Below are positions 18,713 to 28,387 of a DNA stretch of 64,000 nt, one piece after another. A program made the translations under genes and the position numbers. How positions within the stretch are numbered: position 1 is the stretch's first letter; each line of letters starts with the position of its first letter. The notes under the pieces were generated by a model. That model was not told where the DNA came from. It did no database searches and saw only the letters and a program-made list of their open reading frames with translations. The stretch is from Candidatus Sulfotelmatobacter sp. (GTDB lineage: Bacteria; Acidobacteriota; Terriglobia; Terriglobales; Acidobacteriaceae). The stretch lies in assembly GCA_025462865.1 (NCBI GenBank), contig JAOAPI010000019.1:62001-126000 (forward strand), in the 5' to 3' direction.

Positions 18713-19338
18713 TGGGTCTGGGTACAGAAGTGCACGATTCGACAATCCAACTGGTATTGGAAAAAGGCAAGACCATCGAGTTTATCGGTCCAGCCGACAT
18801 TACTTGTGAAACAACCGACGCGATCGTAAACGCAGCGAACTCATCCCTCCTGGGCGGAGGTGGTGTGGATGGCGCGATTCATCGCGCGGGAGGACCGGCC
18901 ATACTCGCGGAGTGCAAGGAGATTGTCAGCAAGATTGGCAGCTTGCCCGCGGGAAAAGCTGCAATCACGACCGGTGGACGGCTTGCTGCAAAGCACGTCA
19001 TTCATACAGTGGGCCCGGTTTATTACGGCGGCGATCAAGGAGAAGCGGAGAAGCTGGCGAGTTGTCATCGCGAATCGATTCGTCTGGCCGATGAGCAAGG
19101 TCTCGAATCGTTATCGTTTCCTGCAATCTCGACGGGGGCTTTTGGATATCCGGTTCCGCAGGCCGCGGCGGTGGCCATTTCGTCTACAGTTGGCGCGCTC
19201 ACCTCAGCTAACCACGTAAATAAGGTTCGATTCGTTCTCTTTGATGTGGGAACGTTCAGGGCGTATGCGCGAGCCGCCGAAGAATTTCTCCGTTCAAATT
19301 CAGTATCTACATCCCGAATCGAAAAGGCCCGTTCATGA
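18712..19338 (+). CDS. Macro-domain protein (probable O-acetyl-ADP-ribose deacetylase)
   Basis: GPADITCETTDAIVNAANSSLLGGGGVDGAIHRAGG, VIHTVGPVYYGG, LSFPAISTGAFGYP; overlaps pgk stop and tpiA start. Confidence 0.94.
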   Translation: MGLGTEVHDSTIQLVLEKGKTIEFIGPADITCETTDAIVNAANSSLLGGGGVDGAIHRAGGPAILAECKEIVSKIGSLPAGKAAITTGGRLAAKHVIHTVGPVYYGGDQGEAEKLASCHRESIRLADEQGLESLSFPAISTGAFGYPVPQAAAVAISSTVGALTSANHVNKVRFVLFDVGTFRAYARAAEEFLRSNSVSTSRIEKARS

Positions 19339-20084
19339 GAAAGAAGCTCATTGCCGCCAATTGGAAGATGTACAAGACGCCAGACCTGACGCGTGAATTT
19401 TTCCGCGAGTTCCTTCCGTTGGTGAGCGGTCACAGCCGGGATGAAATCGCGGTTTGTCCCCCCGACATCGACTTGGTGGCTGCCGTTGAAGCGGCTAAGG
19501 GCGCAAATGTTGCGGTGGGCGGACAGAACGTTCACTGGAAGCCGGAGGGCGCCTTCACGGGAGAAACGTCGGCAGGCATGCTGCTGGCTCTTGGCGTGAA
19601 GCACGTCATCATTGGACATTCGGAGCGGCGGCAATATTTTTGCGAGACGGATGACACCGTGAATCTGCGTCTTAAAGCCGCGCTGGAAGCGGGACTCACG
19701 CCCATCTGTTGCATCGGTGAAGTGTTGGAAGAACGCGAAGCGGGACTCACCGACGACGTGCTGCGCCGGCAGTGTGTGCGAGCGTTTCATGCGATTTCCT
19801 CAAAAAAGGCGGCGAAACTGGTGGTCGCTTATGAGCCGGTCTGGGCCATTGGCACGGGCAAGACAGCGACGCCGGAACTCGCGGTCGAAGCGCACGCTGT
19901 GATCCGAAGCGAGGCCACGGAAATATTCGGTGAGGAGTTCGCATCGAAGTTGCGCATTCTTTATGGAGGATCGGTAAAGCCGGAAAATGCTGCGGCTCTG
20001 ATGGCGCAGGAGGAGATTGATGGCGCGCTGGTGGGCGGAGCGTCGTTGGATCCGAAATCGTTTGCGGCGATTGTGAAGTATTAG
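19335..20084 (+). CDS. tpiA: Triosephosphate isomerase
   Basis: KLIAANWKMYKT, IIGHSERRQYF, VVAYEPVWAIGTGKTATPE, ILYGGSVKPENA. Confidence 0.98.
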   Translation: MRKKLIAANWKMYKTPDLTREFFREFLPLVSGHSRDEIAVCPPDIDLVAAVEAAKGANVAVGGQNVHWKPEGAFTGETSAGMLLALGVKHVIIGHSERRQYFCETDDTVNLRLKAALEAGLTPICCIGEVLEEREAGLTDDVLRRQCVRAFHAISSKKAAKLVVAYEPVWAIGTGKTATPELAVEAHAVIRSEATEIFGEEFASKLRILYGGSVKPENAAALMAQEEIDGALVGGASLDPKSFAAIVKY

Positions 20085-20237
20085 TGATCGTGGTGAGCGC
20101 GGCTTCCGGGCTTTGTCCGGGATGGACAGCCGGAGCGGCGGTCCCTCAGGAGAGATGCGATTCGCTTCTTTCTGAATCCTCCCAACTGAATTTGGTGCGG
20201 AAGCATCCTATCGTTTCCTCTTGAAGGAGGTTCTTCC

Positions 20238-20420
20238 ATGCCCAAAGTAATGCGCTGTAACGACGTTGTAGGAAACTGCGATTTCGTGGCTCGTGGCGAA
20301 TCCGAGCAGGACATTATGCAGCAGGCGTCCGAGCACGCTCGCACGGCTCATCAGGTTAGCGATGTAACGCCGGAGTTGGCCGACAAGGTCAGATCTGCGA
20401 TTCGGGACGAAGCCGCCTAG
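20238..20420 (+). CDS. DUF1059-like small protein
   Basis: 60 aa; MRCNDVVGNCDFVARGESEQDIMQQASEHARTAH pattern; RBS-like AAGGAGG just upstream. Confidence 0.8.
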   Translation: MPKVMRCNDVVGNCDFVARGESEQDIMQQASEHARTAHQVSDVTPELADKVRSAIRDEAA

Positions 20421-20617
20421 GCAGTCATAACATTTACGGGCCATCACGGACGATCTCGCCGGCGAATCTTACGAGTCATCCCCAGCCGGTTCGCCCTTCC
20501 TTATATCTCTGTCTCTGCTTATGTCAGTTCCTTGCTTTCCACAATCGGCAGCACAATCTGCTAATCTTCTCTGCTCGCGATGCTTGAGATCCCATCCTGC
20601 TCGAAGAGAAGAGTCCA

Positions 20618-21901
20618 ATGACGGTGACGGAAACTGGGCGGCCTGAACCGAGCCCGCTGTACCGCTGGCTGGTCCTGATCTTTGTGAGTCTGGCACTGTT
20701 TGGGAGTTACTACGCCTACGATGCTCTCAGCCCTCTCGCCGATGTGCTTAAACAGCAACTTGGATTTTCGGATTTGGACATCGGATTCCTGCAGGCAATC
20801 TATAGCTTTCCAAACATTTTCACGGTAGTGATCGGCGGCTTCCTAATTGACCGCATGGGACTGCGAAAATCGTTGATGATTTTCGCGGTGCTGTCTTTCG
20901 TTGGCCCGGCCATCACCGCCGCAACCAGTCACCTCTCGATTATGGCGGTAGGACGCCTTATTTTCGGGATGGGAGCGGAATCCCTGAACGTTGCAGTGAC
21001 CACCGCGCTGGCGCGCTGGTTCCGCGGCAAAGAACTAAGCTTCGCTTTTGGGTTGAATCTGACGGCATCGCGCCTAGGCACGTTTGTAGCGCTCAACTCG
21101 CCGAGCTGGGCGCGTTGGGCCTATTCGAACTGGCGAACTCCATTCCTCATCGCAGTGGCCTTCTCCGCTTTGTGCCTGGTGGGAGCGATCATCTACTGGG
21201 TGATGGAAGTATGGGCGGAAAAGAACTACCATCTTGGAGAGGTTTCCACCGATAAGTTGGTCTTTGCTGACCTCTGGAAGTTCGGTGTCAGCTACTGGCT
21301 GGTCGTCGCCCTCTGCATCGTTTTCTACTCCGCCATCTTCCCTTTTCAAACGTTTGCCGTGAAGTTTTTCATGGAGGTCCATGGCACGTCGCGCGAGTTT
21401 GGCGGCTTCCTGTCCAGCATGCTGACCCTGTTCGCCATGATTGCTACACCCCTATTCGGGCTTTGGGTTGATCGCATTGGCAAGCGGGCGCTTTTAATGA
21501 TGTTGGGGTCTGTGTTGCTGATTCCGGTCTACCTGATGATGGCTTATACCCGGATCAACTTATACATTCCAATGGCGATGATGGGAGTGGCGTTCTCGCT
21601 GATTCCAGCGGTAATGTGGCCTTCGGTTGCCTATATCGTTGACCAGTCGAAACTGGGGACGGCTTATGGACTGATGACGATGATCCAGAATATCGGGCTG
21701 TTTGGCCTTAATCTGCTAGTCGGGTGGGCAAACAACTATGGACACGCGGATGCCGCAAACCCAGCCGGCTACCATCTTGGCATGTGGATTTTCTCGGTCC
21801 TCGGTCTGCTGGGAGTATTTTTCGCCTTCTTACTGCGGCAGCGGGAGATGGGACCGCATGGCCATGGGTTGGAGACGATTACCACCAGCAAAAGGCCTTA
21901 G
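20618..21901 (+). CDS. MFS transporter
   Basis: About 12 hydrophobic segments; GGFLIDRMGLRKSLMIFAVLSF MFS signature loop. Confidence 0.9.
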   Translation: MTVTETGRPEPSPLYRWLVLIFVSLALFGSYYAYDALSPLADVLKQQLGFSDLDIGFLQAIYSFPNIFTVVIGGFLIDRMGLRKSLMIFAVLSFVGPAITAATSHLSIMAVGRLIFGMGAESLNVAVTTALARWFRGKELSFAFGLNLTASRLGTFVALNSPSWARWAYSNWRTPFLIAVAFSALCLVGAIIYWVMEVWAEKNYHLGEVSTDKLVFADLWKFGVSYWLVVALCIVFYSAIFPFQTFAVKFFMEVHGTSREFGGFLSSMLTLFAMIATPLFGLWVDRIGKRALLMMLGSVLLIPVYLMMAYTRINLYIPMAMMGVAFSLIPAVMWPSVAYIVDQSKLGTAYGLMTMIQNIGLFGLNLLVGWANNYGHADAANPAGYHLGMWIFSVLGLLGVFFAFLLRQREMGPHGHGLETITTSKRP

Positions 21902-22368
21902 GAAAAGGTCGGGCCTTGAGGCGCAGCGCCTAAAGGCGGATCCGATCGCGCGGGCGTTTGCGGTATCTGAAGCCATACTCTGATACGAATCTAACGGATG
22001 TACGCGCCGAGGCAGATTCTGCTACTAACCTGAAGAGCGGTTGCCTGAAGGCAGGTTCTGATCCGAATCCAAAGATGCGATTGCGCCTTTCTTGTCCAAG
22101 CCAAGCTTTTATTTTCATAACTAATACCAATTTGCGAAGATTGCGACTCTTAGGCACGAACAGTGTTTTTAAAGTATTAGGCAGTCGAATGCATTTCAAG
22201 CCGCCGAGCGCAAAGGCTTTGCGGAAGGATTCCGATGGGAGGAATAAGATGGGAAGAGGCATCCGAAGATCGGGAGAAAATCTCTGATATTCTGGAACTT
22301 CGGTGACCGCAGGGGTTGCGGTTAAACCGCGCAAATAATACAACACAAGCTACTTAAGCCGCATCCCA

Positions 22369-23007
22369 ATGAGTGCGGCCGGAAAAGGCGACTTGACCGA
22401 GCCACGACAGCAAAAAAGCACCGAACCCAGCGAAGCTGAGGCTATCGAGCGGGCCAAACTTGGCGACGCGGAAGCGTTCCAAGCGCTCTATGACAAGCAT
22501 AAGCGGCGCGTTTACTCGCTGTGTCTGCGGATGACGGCAAATACAGCGGAGGCAGAAGATCTGACGCAGGAAGCATTTCTGCAGCTCTACCGCAAGATTG
22601 GAACATTTCGCGGAGAGTCAGCCTTCTCGACCTGGCTGCACCGGTTGTCAGTGAACGTGGTGCTGATGCACTTGAGGAAGAAAAGTCTTCCGGTGGTTTC
22701 GTTGGAAGAGACGACGCAGGGCACGGAAGAAGATTCTCCGAGGAAAGATTTCGGAGCGGACGATGTGGCGCTGGCCGGGTCGATTGACCGGCTGCAGTTG
22801 CAGAGGGCAGTGGATAGTCTTCCTCCTGGCTATCGGATGATTTTTGTGCTTCACGATGTCGAAGGATACGAGCATAATGAAATCGCGAAAATCGCAGGAT
22901 GCTCAATCGGCAACAGCAAGTCACAGCTACATAAGGCCCGCATGAAATTGCGGGATCTGCTCAAGATTAATAGAGCCGAAAAGGCCGGTAAGTCTCGGGC
23001 GGGTTAG
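22369..23007 (+). CDS. RNA polymerase ECF-type sigma-70 factor
   Basis: [61 protein letters not shown] and region 4 [48 protein letters not shown]. Confidence 0.96.
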   Translation: MSAAGKGDLTEPRQQKSTEPSEAEAIERAKLGDAEAFQALYDKHKRRVYSLCLRMTANTAEAEDLTQEAFLQLYRKIGTFRGESAFSTWLHRLSVNVVLMHLRKKSLPVVSLEETTQGTEEDSPRKDFGADDVALAGSIDRLQLQRAVDSLPPGYRMIFVLHDVEGYEHNEIAKIAGCSIGNSKSQLHKARMKLRDLLKINRAEKAGKSRAG

Positions 23008-23089
23008 GCGGTAAAACACGGTACGTGAACTGGGGCGTCAAGAGCCGCGGCAAGCATCTTAAGTCGCAGCGTACTTGGGGAGAGATGTT

Positions 23090-23713
23090 ATGAATTGCGT
23101 TGAGCTGCAGGACAGCTTGGCGGAAGTGGAAGACGGCAGCACGATAGAACAACGCGCCCACCTGATGGACTGTCCGGCATGCACTGTGCTGGTGAAAGAA
23201 TTAGACCTGATCATCGAGGCGGCTGGCCGACTACAAGAAGCAAATGAACCCAGTCCCCGCGTTTGGAACTCCATCGCAATATCGTTGCGGGAGGAGGGTT
23301 TGATCCGTCCGCAGCGGCGGGGAGATCAAAGGGCTGTTTCCTCTTTCAGCGCGCGGTGGGGTGCGGCACGCTGGCTGGTTCCGGCGGCGGCGATGCTGTT
23401 ACTGGCTCTGGGGATATACGTGCGCCAGCAGTCGGCCGTTAAACAAATGGCACAGCAAACTCCGGTGATAGCGCCGCTTATCAAAGCTTCCGAGCTGAAC
23501 GATGATGACCTGTTGCAGGAGGTCGCGGACAACTCGCCGGCAATGAGGGTCCAGTACGAAGACAACCTGCGGCGTGTGAATCAATCTATCCGCGATGCGC
23601 AGGACTTCGTAGATGACAGCCCCAATGATCAAGACGCCCGCCGGTCACTGATGGACGCGTATCACCAGAAGTCGATGCTTTTTGAGATGGCAATGGACCG
23701 CTCTCTGCCATAA
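23090..23713 (+). CDS. Zinc-finger anti-sigma factor-like membrane protein
   Basis: N-terminal HLMDCPAC (HxxxCxxC ZAS-like motif), one TM segment; immediately downstream of the sigma factor. Confidence 0.82.
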   Translation: MNCVELQDSLAEVEDGSTIEQRAHLMDCPACTVLVKELDLIIEAAGRLQEANEPSPRVWNSIAISLREEGLIRPQRRGDQRAVSSFSARWGAARWLVPAAAMLLLALGIYVRQQSAVKQMAQQTPVIAPLIKASELNDDDLLQEVADNSPAMRVQYEDNLRRVNQSIRDAQDFVDDSPNDQDARRSLMDAYHQKSMLFEMAMDRSLP

Positions 23714-23789
23714 TGATGGCTACGGAGCGACCAGCATTGGCGAACTAGCCATCAGAAGAGAAGGTATTAGTCAGCCTGGAGAGTCGTTT

Positions 23790-24653
23790 ATGGAAAGTAA
23801 ACGCGCGGCAAAGTTCGTTGCGCTTGGCGTGATTGTCGCCGGCACGCTGGTGGCCCAGAGCAAGAAGGAGTACCACTTCACCGTGGGAACAAAGGCCGGC
23901 GTCTCGGTGATGAATCCTTACGGCTCGATCTCAGTTAAGCCTTCCTTGAACAATGCTGTGGTGGTAAACGCGATTTTGTACTCCGACAAAGTAGAGGTTG
24001 ATAACCGGCAGAACGGCAATCGCGTGGATATTCAGTCTCACCTGCTCGCCGGCGCTGACGCTGAATCTGGCAGGGTGGATTATGAAGTTCTGGTTCCCGC
24101 CGACGCCAGCATCACCCTTCGTTCCAGTACTGGCTCACTGCGCGCCGAGAAGCTACACGGAGATGTCAGCCTGGAAGGCCCCGGAGCTGCGGTCGACATT
24201 CGCGATATCTCGGACGCCCACGTGCACGTGAAGACGATGAATGGGTCCGTGAATCTGGACAATATTCAAAACGGGCATGTTGAAATCGACTCCCTGAGCG
24301 GAGAAGTCATGCTGAAGGGGGTGAACGGCCCGATGGTGCAGGTGTTTTCGACGAGCGGCAGAATTACCTATATTGGAGATTTCGGCAAGAGCGGCGAATA
24401 TCGCCTGACCAGTCACAGCGGGGACATCGACGCTACGATTCCAGAGTGGACTTCCGCCGACGTGAGCGCCCGCTCAGTGCGCGGCGAAGTGCACGACGAC
24501 ATTCCTCTTCAACCCAGAACCCACAACTACTTCCCCATGGATAAGGGACGTGCCTTTGCAGGTACTATGGGCAAAATGGCGGTCTCATCCACCGTAGTAC
24601 TGCGCACCTTCAGTGGTAAAATCCACCTCAGAAAACGCGCCGAAAAACAATAA
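23790..24653 (+). CDS. DUF4097-family beta-repeat exported protein
   Basis: Repeating beta pattern (VDIRDISDAHVHVKTMNGSVNLDNIQNGHVEIDSLSGEVMLKGVNGPMVQVFSTSGRITY) typical of DUF4097. Confidence 0.75.
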   Translation: MESKRAAKFVALGVIVAGTLVAQSKKEYHFTVGTKAGVSVMNPYGSISVKPSLNNAVVVNAILYSDKVEVDNRQNGNRVDIQSHLLAGADAESGRVDYEVLVPADASITLRSSTGSLRAEKLHGDVSLEGPGAAVDIRDISDAHVHVKTMNGSVNLDNIQNGHVEIDSLSGEVMLKGVNGPMVQVFSTSGRITYIGDFGKSGEYRLTSHSGDIDATIPEWTSADVSARSVRGEVHDDIPLQPRTHNYFPMDKGRAFAGTMGKMAVSSTVVLRTFSGKIHLRKRAEKQ

Positions 24654-24724
24654 CCAAAGCGAAACGCAAATCGGCTCGACGCAAGTCCCGTCCACAACGG
24701 CCGGCCAAGACGACGGGCGCTGGT

Positions 24725-25285
24725 GTGCGCGGAGGCAGGGCCGCCACGGTCAGGCCGGCGCGGATCGTAGTCCTAATTGGATTTATGGGTGCTGGCAAGA
24801 GCAGCGTCGGCCACGCCCTGGGTAAGAAACTAGGATGGGCGTTCGAGGATCTCGACGAGCGGATTGAGCGCCGGGAAAGCCGGAAGGTGGCTGATATCTT
24901 CCGCGAATTCGGAGAATCAGGATTTCGAAGGGCTGAGCACGCCGCTTTGAAAGAATTGCTGACTGAGCTGCGGCCGGGTTCTGAGAGAATCACGGCGCTC
25001 GGTGGCGGGGCGTTTGTACAGAAAAACAATTTACGGCTGATTGAAGCTTGCAACGCGGTCACGGTCTTTTTGGACGCGGATGCGGCGGAATTGTGGCGGC
25101 GATGCCAAGACCAAGGCAAGCAGCAAGGGATTGAGCGCCCGTTGCTGGGCAACCTGCAAGGCTTTCGGGAACTTTATGAGGCGCGTCGACCGCAGTATTT
25201 GAAGGCGCGACTCAGGCAAGAGACTGGCGGCAAGACCGTGCAGGCAATCGCTGCAGCCCTGGTTGAAACGCTCGGCTTGGACTGA
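24725..25285 (+). CDS. aroK: Shikimate kinase
   Basis: IVLIGFMGAGKSSVGHALGKKLGWAFEDLDERIE, ITALGGGAFV. Confidence 0.88.
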   Translation: MRGGRAATVRPARIVVLIGFMGAGKSSVGHALGKKLGWAFEDLDERIERRESRKVADIFREFGESGFRRAEHAALKELLTELRPGSERITALGGGAFVQKNNLRLIEACNAVTVFLDADAAELWRRCQDQGKQQGIERPLLGNLQGFRELYEARRPQYLKARLRQETGGKTVQAIAAALVETLGLD

Positions 25286-25311
25286 AGCTGCAAAATGTGA
25301 GGAGAAACGTA

Positions 25312-26061
25312 GTGACTTTGATGCCTCGGATGCGATGGCTAATGGTGGCGATTCTAAGCGGCGCAACGCTACTGTGCGCCAGCGACAAGAAAGACAAGCC
25401 GAAGCCGGCTGGAGCGCAGCAGATCGATTCCGGCTCTTTCGGTGTCTTCGTCAAAGGGCAGCGCGTGGTTACCGAAACCTTTAACGTGCAACAGGAGAAC
25501 GGCGTCAGCGACGTGAAGTCGCGCCTGCAGGAAAATACAGGTACGGCCCATTCCGAGCAGCATTCGGAGCTGCAGATGACCGGCAGTGGGGAGTTGATCC
25601 ACTATGAGTGGAGCGATGGAGCCGGGTCACTGGTGGTGACTCCGAACAATGAATTCCTCCTTGAAAAGATAACTTCTTCCGCCGGGGCCAAAGCGGCCGA
25701 GCAGCCTTTTCTCATGCCGAACACTTCGGCCATTCTGGATAACAACTTTTTTATTCATCGCCAAGTTCTGGTATGGCGCTATTTGGCAACCAATTGTCAG
25801 ACGCAGAATGGCATGCTCAAGTGTCAGCAAGGGGTAGTGGAATTCGGCGTCCTGGTGCCGCAAGATCGGACGTCAGTGCGAGTCCGCATGGAACTGGTAG
25901 GAAGAGAGAAGGTCATGATCCGGGGAACGGAGCGGGAATTGTTACGGCTGAACTTGAAGGGTGAAGCGTTTTCCTGGGCTCTTTGGATAGATGACAAAGA
26001 TCAGTTCAAGTTAATGCGAGTGCTGGTGGCCGACGATAATACCGAAGTAGTACGGGACTAG
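25312..26061 (+). CDS. Exported hypothetical protein
   Basis: N-terminal signal-like segment then conserved-looking beta-rich ORF; start between 25297 and 25324 is uncertain. Confidence 0.7.
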   Translation: MTLMPRMRWLMVAILSGATLLCASDKKDKPKPAGAQQIDSGSFGVFVKGQRVVTETFNVQQENGVSDVKSRLQENTGTAHSEQHSELQMTGSGELIHYEWSDGAGSLVVTPNNEFLLEKITSSAGAKAAEQPFLMPNTSAILDNNFFIHRQVLVWRYLATNCQTQNGMLKCQQGVVEFGVLVPQDRTSVRVRMELVGREKVMIRGTERELLRLNLKGEAFSWALWIDDKDQFKLMRVLVADDNTEVVRD

Positions 26062-26108
26062 GGACGGTATTTAGCTGAACGAAATGATTTAGTGTTGGCA
26101 GGATACCT

Positions 26109-27194
26109 ATGCCAGTTACGGATGGACGTACGGCGCGGGTTCTGGTCACAGTGCTGCTATTTGCGCTGGGGTTGGGATTTCTCTACGCGGCGAGGCAAAC
26201 CTTAATCGCGTTTCTGTTTGCTGTCTTTTTTGCCTACCTGATGAGTCCCCTGGTGTCTTCGCTGGAAAAAGTTCTGCATGGGCGGGTGCTTGCAATCGCG
26301 GTAATTTACCTGGCGCTGCTGGGACTGCTCGTTCTGTTCTTCGTTTCGATGGGACCGCGGATCGGGCGGGAAAGCGCGCGCCTCGGTCAGTCTCTACCAG
26401 CATTAACTCAGCTGAGCTCCGGACAGATTGCGGAACGATTGGGGCAAGAACACGGCTGGAACTCGCGATTAGTCATTTTGGCGCGCGACTATCTTGTAAG
26501 CCACAAGGATCAGATTACAATGCTGGCCCAGAAAATTGGACTGCGAGTGGCCGACGTTGCGAAGGAGGCCTGGCTGCTGATCATCGTGCCATTGTTGTCA
26601 ATTTTCTTTCTCAAAGATGGCCGCAACTTCAGCCAGACCGTCCTGGATCTAGTCCGCTCGCGTCCGCAACGCGAACTGCTGCAAGGAGTGCTGAGCGACT
26701 TGAACCAGATGCTGGCCCACTTCATCCGGGCTCAACTTACACTGGCGGCGCTCACGTTCATCACGTATACGGTTGCTCTGGCAATCATGAAAGTGCCATA
26801 CGTGCTGGTATTGGGAACAGTCGGTGGCTTGCTGGAATTCATTCCCGTGGTAGGTCCGCTGTCCGCCGCAGTGATTATTGTGAGCGTAGCGCTGTTGATC
26901 AGCTTCCCGCACTGGCTGGCTCTGGTGGTCTTTCTCGGTGTCTGGCGCCTTATTCAGGATTACGTTATCTCTCCGCGCATCATGGGGCACAGTATGGAAC
27001 TGCATCCGCTGGCAGCGATTTTTGGCGTGATGGCAGGGGGCGAGGTGGCCGGCATTCTCGGTATTTTTCTGTCGATTCCGGTCATGGCAAGTTTGCGAAT
27101 CGTATTCCGGCGCTGGCGCCTTTATGTCGAGAAGAGGAAGTTCGGACCGCTGAATGAATACGTCCTCGACCCGCACCCGGTTCGACCGAAGTAG
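26109..27194 (+). CDS. AI-2E (PerM/YdiK) family transporter
   Basis: LNQMLAHFIRAQLTLAALTFITYTVAL, GGLLEFIPVVGPLSAAV, YVISPRIMGHSMELHPLAAIFGVMAGGEVAGILGIFLSIP. Confidence 0.92.
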   Translation: MPVTDGRTARVLVTVLLFALGLGFLYAARQTLIAFLFAVFFAYLMSPLVSSLEKVLHGRVLAIAVIYLALLGLLVLFFVSMGPRIGRESARLGQSLPALTQLSSGQIAERLGQEHGWNSRLVILARDYLVSHKDQITMLAQKIGLRVADVAKEAWLLIIVPLLSIFFLKDGRNFSQTVLDLVRSRPQRELLQGVLSDLNQMLAHFIRAQLTLAALTFITYTVALAIMKVPYVLVLGTVGGLLEFIPVVGPLSAAVIIVSVALLISFPHWLALVVFLGVWRLIQDYVISPRIMGHSMELHPLAAIFGVMAGGEVAGILGIFLSIPVMASLRIVFRRWRLYVEKRKFGPLNEYVLDPHPVRPK

Positions 27195-27237
27195 ATTTGT
27201 AGCGTTGTTCCCTTCCTACACTGTGTTTCTTCCCTGT

Positions 27238-28311
27238 TCATAGCTTTGCGGAGGCGCCGGTTCCGACTGCTTTATCTACTTTTATGTTGCGCAGAAATTC
27301 GGCCGCTGATTCGGGGAGCACGGTATTAATGAACATTCCCGAACCCAGCTCGAAGCCGGCCACGCGCGTCAACCGTGGAATCACGCTGACGTACCAGTGA
27401 AAGTGGCGGGCTCCTACATAGTCAGAAGGGCCGCTGCGAATGGTGAAGTTGAGGTCTGGATTCTCCAGGCCTACATAAAGCTTGGCTAATAAAGTGCGCA
27501 GCATGCGAGCAAGATTCAGGATTTCGGCGGCGGTAATTTCGCCAAAGCTCGCCATGTGTCGCAGCGGAAAAATATGAGTAGCGAAGGGCGTGGCCGAGGC
27601 AAACACTTCCATGGCCACAAAAAGTTCGCTCTTGAGAACGATGCGAGTCTGGTCTTCAACCTCGCGTTCCACCATGTGACAGAACATGCATTCACCGGCG
27701 TCATCGTAGTGGCGCAGGGCTTCATGCAGCCGGTGCCGTACCTGGCTAGGAATCACTGGAGTTGCAATCAACTGGGAGTGAGGATGTTGCAGGCTAGCGC
27801 CCGCGTCCACGCCGTGATTCTTGAAAATGGTGACGTGGTTGATGCGCTGGTCAGTGCTGAGTGAATTGTATCGGTCCTTAAAGACGCCTAATATTTTGGC
27901 GACCTGCGCATCGGGAAGCAGGGCCATGGCGGAGGAATGGTCCGGGCTATCGATGATCACCTCGTGAAATCCGAAGCCATCAATGCGTCGCCGCAAGTGC
28001 TGGAGGCTCCGCGTAGGCTGTGCCTCGCTGGATAGCGCGGCAAACTTGTTGGGGATGACTCGCACCGCCCAGGGCTCGCTCGCATTCGCCGGATAACGCA
28101 TTACTTCAGGTGGAGTCTTGTTCTCGTTCCCCGGGCAGAACGGGCAGGTTTCCACGAACGAAGGCACAGTTTGTGCCGGCCGATGCGTGGCCAAATCCTC
28201 GGGACGCTTGGCCCGCTCCGTGGCGATGATGACCCACTCCTTGGTAAAGAAATTCTGTCGCAGCTCCGGCATGGTGTGATCCTCCGCCATCTCTATCGGC
28301 GGAATGATCAA
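27238..28311 (-). CDS. galT: Galactose-1-phosphate uridylyltransferase
   Basis: CPFCPGNENKTPPEVMRYP, NHGVDAGASLQHPHSQLIATPVIP. Confidence 0.93.
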   Translation of the reverse strand: MIIPPIEMAEDHTMPELRQNFFTKEWVIIATERAKRPEDLATHRPAQTVPSFVETCPFCPGNENKTPPEVMRYPANASEPWAVRVIPNKFAALSSEAQPTRSLQHLRRRIDGFGFHEVIIDSPDHSSAMALLPDAQVAKILGVFKDRYNSLSTDQRINHVTIFKNHGVDAGASLQHPHSQLIATPVIPSQVRHRLHEALRHYDDAGECMFCHMVEREVEDQTRIVLKSELFVAMEVFASATPFATHIFPLRHMASFGEITAAEILNLARMLRTLLAKLYVGLENPDLNFTIRSGPSDYVGARHFHWYVSVIPRLTRVAGFELGSGMFINTVLPESAAEFLRNIKVDKAVGTGASAKL

Positions 28312-28387
28312 CGCACTGTAGTGTGGGAATGGTTAAGGTGGCACTCTGCCGCGAATAACGGCTGTTGTAGAATCCAGTTATCCCTTT

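Noticed and set aside
17243-18745. Long minus-strand ORFs (17243..17977, 18008..18745) over gap/pgk
   Set aside because: Antisense to highly conserved glycolytic genes, no domain signal; one even reads through the intergenic palindromes.
19065-19790. 241-aa minus-strand ORF over tpiA and the macro gene
   Set aside because: Antisense shadow ORF without recognisable family features.
22280-22368. GGAACTT motif upstream of the ECF sigma gene as an ECF promoter
   Set aside because: A -35-like GGAACTT exists near 22290 but no convincing TCTGA/GTC-type -10 at the right spacing was seen.
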